Shown: positions 56,459 to 58,509 of the stretch, in pieces | How the letters are laid out: each line of letters begins with the position of its first letter | Position numbering within the stretch: the first letter of the stretch is position 1 | Assembly: GCA_964625225.1 (NCBI GenBank) | Contig: CAZVAR010000008.1 | Coordinates: 1 to 58,509, forward strand | Direction of reading: 5' to 3' | DNA length: 58,509 bases | From: CAZVAR01 sp964625225 | Lineage (GTDB): Bacteria > Pseudomonadota > Alphaproteobacteria > JAJUGE01 | Notes under the pieces: model-generated | Database searches by the model: none | What the model was told of the DNA's origin: nothing | What the model saw: only the letters and a program-made list of their open reading frames with translations | Made by a program: the position numbers and the translations under genes

Positions 56459-58509
56459 GGCTCAGCCGGTAGGCCCGGCCAGCGGCATCGGCCGTGACGA
56501 GGCCAAGGCGCCGGAGCGCGACGAGGGTTGCCGCCACATCGCGCTCGACAGTCCGGCCGCGGCGGTAGCGCGCGGCCAGCGCGGCGGCGTCGAGCCCGCC
56601 GGGTGCGGCCAGCAGCGCCGCCATGACGGCGGCGGTCTGCTCGCGCGCATCCTTGGGGAAGGTCGGCTTGCTCACCCTGGCCTCCGCCGCGACCAGCTCG
56701 ACCTCGATCTGCTCCGGCTTCGGCGCGGCCATACCGGCGCGCTGCATCTGATAGTCCGGCCGCAGCCAGCGCACCCGGCCGCGCCGCTCCTCGGCGGCGC
56801 GCTCGCGGTTGAGCGCGACGAGCCGCGCCAGGATCTCCTGGTCGGACAGCGTCTCGGGCCAGCCATAGGCCCGGAACGCCAGCCGGTCGAGCTTCTCGTG
56901 GAGCTCCTTCACGATCAGCACGGTGCCCCGGTCGCGGATGTCTTCCTCCGGCGGCGTCAGCGCCGTGCCGTCCTTCAGCTTCTCCAGCACATTGTACATC
57001 TGCGTCAGGGTCAGGCCGGGATGCTCCGCCTGCCGCGCCTTGCGCAGCGCATCNNNNNNNNNNNNNNNNNNNNNNNNNNNNNNNNNNNNNNNNNNNNNNN
57101 NNNNNNNNNNNNNNNNNNNNNNNNNNNNNNNNNNNNNNNNNNNNNNNNNNNNNACGCGATGTCTCGCTGTTTCTACGGTCGCGATGTACCTCCTAAGCCC
57201 AGCCAGCGCGGGCCTCAGCTCTCGCCTCGGTTCACCGAAAATCCACCAGTTCAGTCGGTAGGTTTCACGATTATTCCTGTCACGTTCCGGCTTCACCGTC
57301 GCGAGCAGGTGCTGATATACTTCCGGAAAGCGCCGCCGCACCTCGGCCGCCTCCAGCCCGAACAGGTCGATGACCCTGACTCCGCGCGGCCGGCCGGTCA
57401 GGTCGCGGCCGTTGCGGTAGGGGCGGATATGCGCCTCCAGGCCGGGCCGCCGGCCGAGCCCGAGCGCCTCGGCCCGGTCCGGCGTGACGATGAAGCCGGC
57501 GCCGTGCAGCTTCACGCCCGGCGAACAGAGCCCCTCATTGGCCTTGAGCGGCAGGGCGGCCGTCACGTCCACGCCCACCGTCAGATCCGCATTGATGCGC
57601 CCCCGCCGTTCCGCGAACTCGATCACCGGCTGGTCGGTGTCGAGCCCCGCCTCGCTCGTCACCTCCCGCAGCAGCCCGTCGTGCCTGCCCGCCTCGGCCA
57701 CCGTCATGGCGATGCGCACGGCGGCGGCCCCGCGTGTCGCCCTGGTCCAGGGATGGTCGGGGATCGCCATGACCAGCGAGATCGGCGCCTTGGCGTCGAG
57801 ATGCCGGCGGATCACGCGGCGCGAGAATTCCTGCGTAATCGAATTGGTGGTCACGAGGCCGAAGCGGCGCAGCCTCGTTCCCTTGCGCGTCAGCAGCTCG
57901 GCCGCCCGGTCCCACCAGTACATCACGAAATCGGCCGACTCGTTCATGTGCGGGTGCGCCGCCCACAGCGCCGCGGCATAGCCCTCGCCCAGCCGGCCGC
58001 GGATATCCTTGCCGCCGATGAAGGGCGGATTGCCGACGATGAACTCGGCCTCCGGCCAGTCGGGCCGGCGCGGGTTGCGGTAGGACCAGACCTCGACGCG
58101 CTCGCCCGCTGCGTTGGTGCGGGTGACGGGCCGGCCCTGCTCGTCCCGGACCAGGTCCGCGCCGTCGTGCGCCAGCACCGCGTCGAAGGAGGGCGCGCCT
58201 CCGTTGATGTTGCGGAAGGCCCGCAGGATCGGCTCGGACGGGCGGCCGCCTTTCGTGCGGAAATGCCATTGCAGGAAGCCCAGCCACAGCACCAGCTCGG
58301 CGATCGCCGCCGCGCGCGGGTTCAGCTCGAGGCCGAGGAACTGGTGCGGATCGACGGTGTGGCCTTCGAGGCCGCTCAGCGCCTCCTGCCCGCCGAGATC
58401 GGCCAGCGCCTCCAGCACCTCGCCTTCCAGCCGCTTCATCAGCTCCAGCGCGACATAGAGGAAATTGCCGGTGCCGCAGGCCGGGTCGAGCACGCGCGTC
58501 GCGCAGAGC
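56448..58509 (-). CDS. MmeI-like class I DNA methyltransferase, C-terminal part
   Basis: At least 687 residues, open at the window edge and broken by a 100-N gap. SAM motif I appears as VLDPACGTGNFLYVALELM; the N6-adenine catalytic motif is VGNPPFIGGKD; HMNESADFVMYWWDRAAELL and VTTNSITQEF follow, then a target-recognition region and, past the gap, HPGLTLTQMYNVLEKLKDG, LKELHEKLDR-like VKELHEKLDRLAFRAYGWP, RERAAEERRGRVRWLRPDYQ. These match the MmeI-like type IIL/IIG family. The last 70 residues look like a winged helix (AALAARYRRGRTVERDVAATL), less usual. The N-terminal nuclease part, if any, lies outside. Confidence 0.88.
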   Translation of the reverse strand, partial: LCATRVLDPACGTGNFLYVALELMKRLEGEVLEALADLGGQEALSGLEGHTVDPHQFLGLELNPRAAAIAELVLWLGFLQWHFRTKGGRPSEPILRAFRNINGGAPSFDAVLAHDGADLVRDEQGRPVTRTNAAGERVEVWSYRNPRRPDWPEAEFIVGNPPFIGGKDIRGRLGEGYAAALWAAHPHMNESADFVMYWWDRAAELLTRKGTRLRRFGLVTTNSITQEFSRRVIRRHLDAKAPISLVMAIPDHPWTRATRGAAAVRIAMTVAEAGRHDGLLREVTSEAGLDTDQPVIEFAERRGRINADLTVGVDVTAALPLKANEGLCSPGVKLHGAGFIVTPDRAEALGLGRRPGLEAHIRPYRNGRDLTGRPRGVRVIDLFGLEAAEVRRRFPEVYQHLLATVKPERDRNNRETYRLNWWIFGEPRRELRPALAGLRRYIATVETARHRXXXXXXXXXXXXXXXXXXXXXXXXXXXXXXXXXXDALRKARQAEHPGLTLTQMYNVLEKLKDGTALTPPEEDIRDRGTVLIVKELHEKLDRLAFRAYGWPETLSDQEILARLVALNRERAAEERRGRVRWLRPDYQMQRAGMAAPKPEQIEVELVAAEARVSKPTFPKDAREQTAAVMAALLAAPGGLDAAALAARYRRGRTVERDVAATLVALRRLGLVTADAAGRAYRLSRAA
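57054..57153. other. Assembly gap (100 N) inside the methyltransferase
   Basis: Placeholder of 100 N between the TARHR end and DALRKARQAEHPGL. By family comparison the missing part is the end of the target-recognition domain and should be longer than 33 residues. The reading frame across the gap cannot be trusted. Confidence 0.9.

Overview
The window is a 58.5-kb stretch of high-GC DNA that looks like an alphaproteobacterial chromosome, probably from the Rhodospirillales side of the class. The pointers are: a his cluster that includes DUF2628 and HIT genes, a DUF1150 gene next to Hsp20, an lptC-lptA-lptB-rpoN-ptsN block, HslV with the WHGTT-type N terminus, and a neighbourhood of MltA, Tim44-like, FxsA and SecB genes. 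Three 10-N gaps and two 100-N gaps mark a draft or metagenome scaffold. Every gap falls inside a gene. I saw no insertion sequence, integrase, rRNA or CRISPR array.

Layout. 1-4.5 kb: gltD then gltB (cut by the window edge), which make glutamate from glutamine. 4.8-6.6 kb: uppP (undecaprenyl-pyrophosphate recycling) convergent with a complex-I-type atypical SDR. 6.7-13.3 kb, plus strand: tRNA-Leu(CAG), an RNase D-like exonuclease, then kdsD-lptC-lptA-lptB-rpoN-ptsN (Kdo synthesis, LPS export, sigma-54, PTS-Ntr), without the usual hpf between rpoN and ptsN. 13.4-14.2 kb: Hsp20 and DUF1150 behind a heat-shock-type promoter. 14.3-15.75 kb: an M20 peptidase and a 59-aa exported protein.

15.8-29.5 kb, all on the minus strand: the main accessory catabolic locus. 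In transcription order it holds an orphan HyuB with an extra C-terminal domain, a complete branched-chain-type ABC importer (livK-livH-livM-livG-livF), an SDR lacking two catalytic residues, a carbon-nitrogen hydrolase, HyuA, a second HyuB, and a normal SDR. It reads as uptake of a cyclic amide (hydantoin or lactam), ATP-dependent ring opening, N-carbamoyl or amide hydrolysis and alcohol/ketone redox steps. The substrate is unknown.

29.7-32.4 kb: a Spy/CpxP-like periplasmic protein divergent from an OmpR-type regulator and its sensor kinase, with a direct repeat between them. 32.4-36.9 kb, minus strand: hisB-DUF2628-hisH-GNAT-hisA-hisF-hisE-HIT. 37.5-42.7 kb, plus strand: lutA-lutB-(membrane protein)-lutC for lactate oxidation, tightly coupled to an Smr protein and an RsmB-type rRNA methyltransferase. 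42.8-47.7 kb: a lipoprotein, a secreted tandem-repeat protein broken by an assembly gap, hslV-hslU, a DedA-DUF1232 fusion and a peptidoglycan-binding protein. 47.7-50.2 kb: cydA-cydB plus a 42-aa DUF2474 subunit (cyanide-insensitive-type quinol oxidase). 50.3-56.1 kb: GST, mltA, a CNNM/CorC protein, Tim44-like, fxsA, a histidine phosphatase and secB. 56.4 kb to the end: the C-terminal part of an MmeI-like DNA methyltransferase, probably the edge of a restriction or defence locus that continues outside the window.
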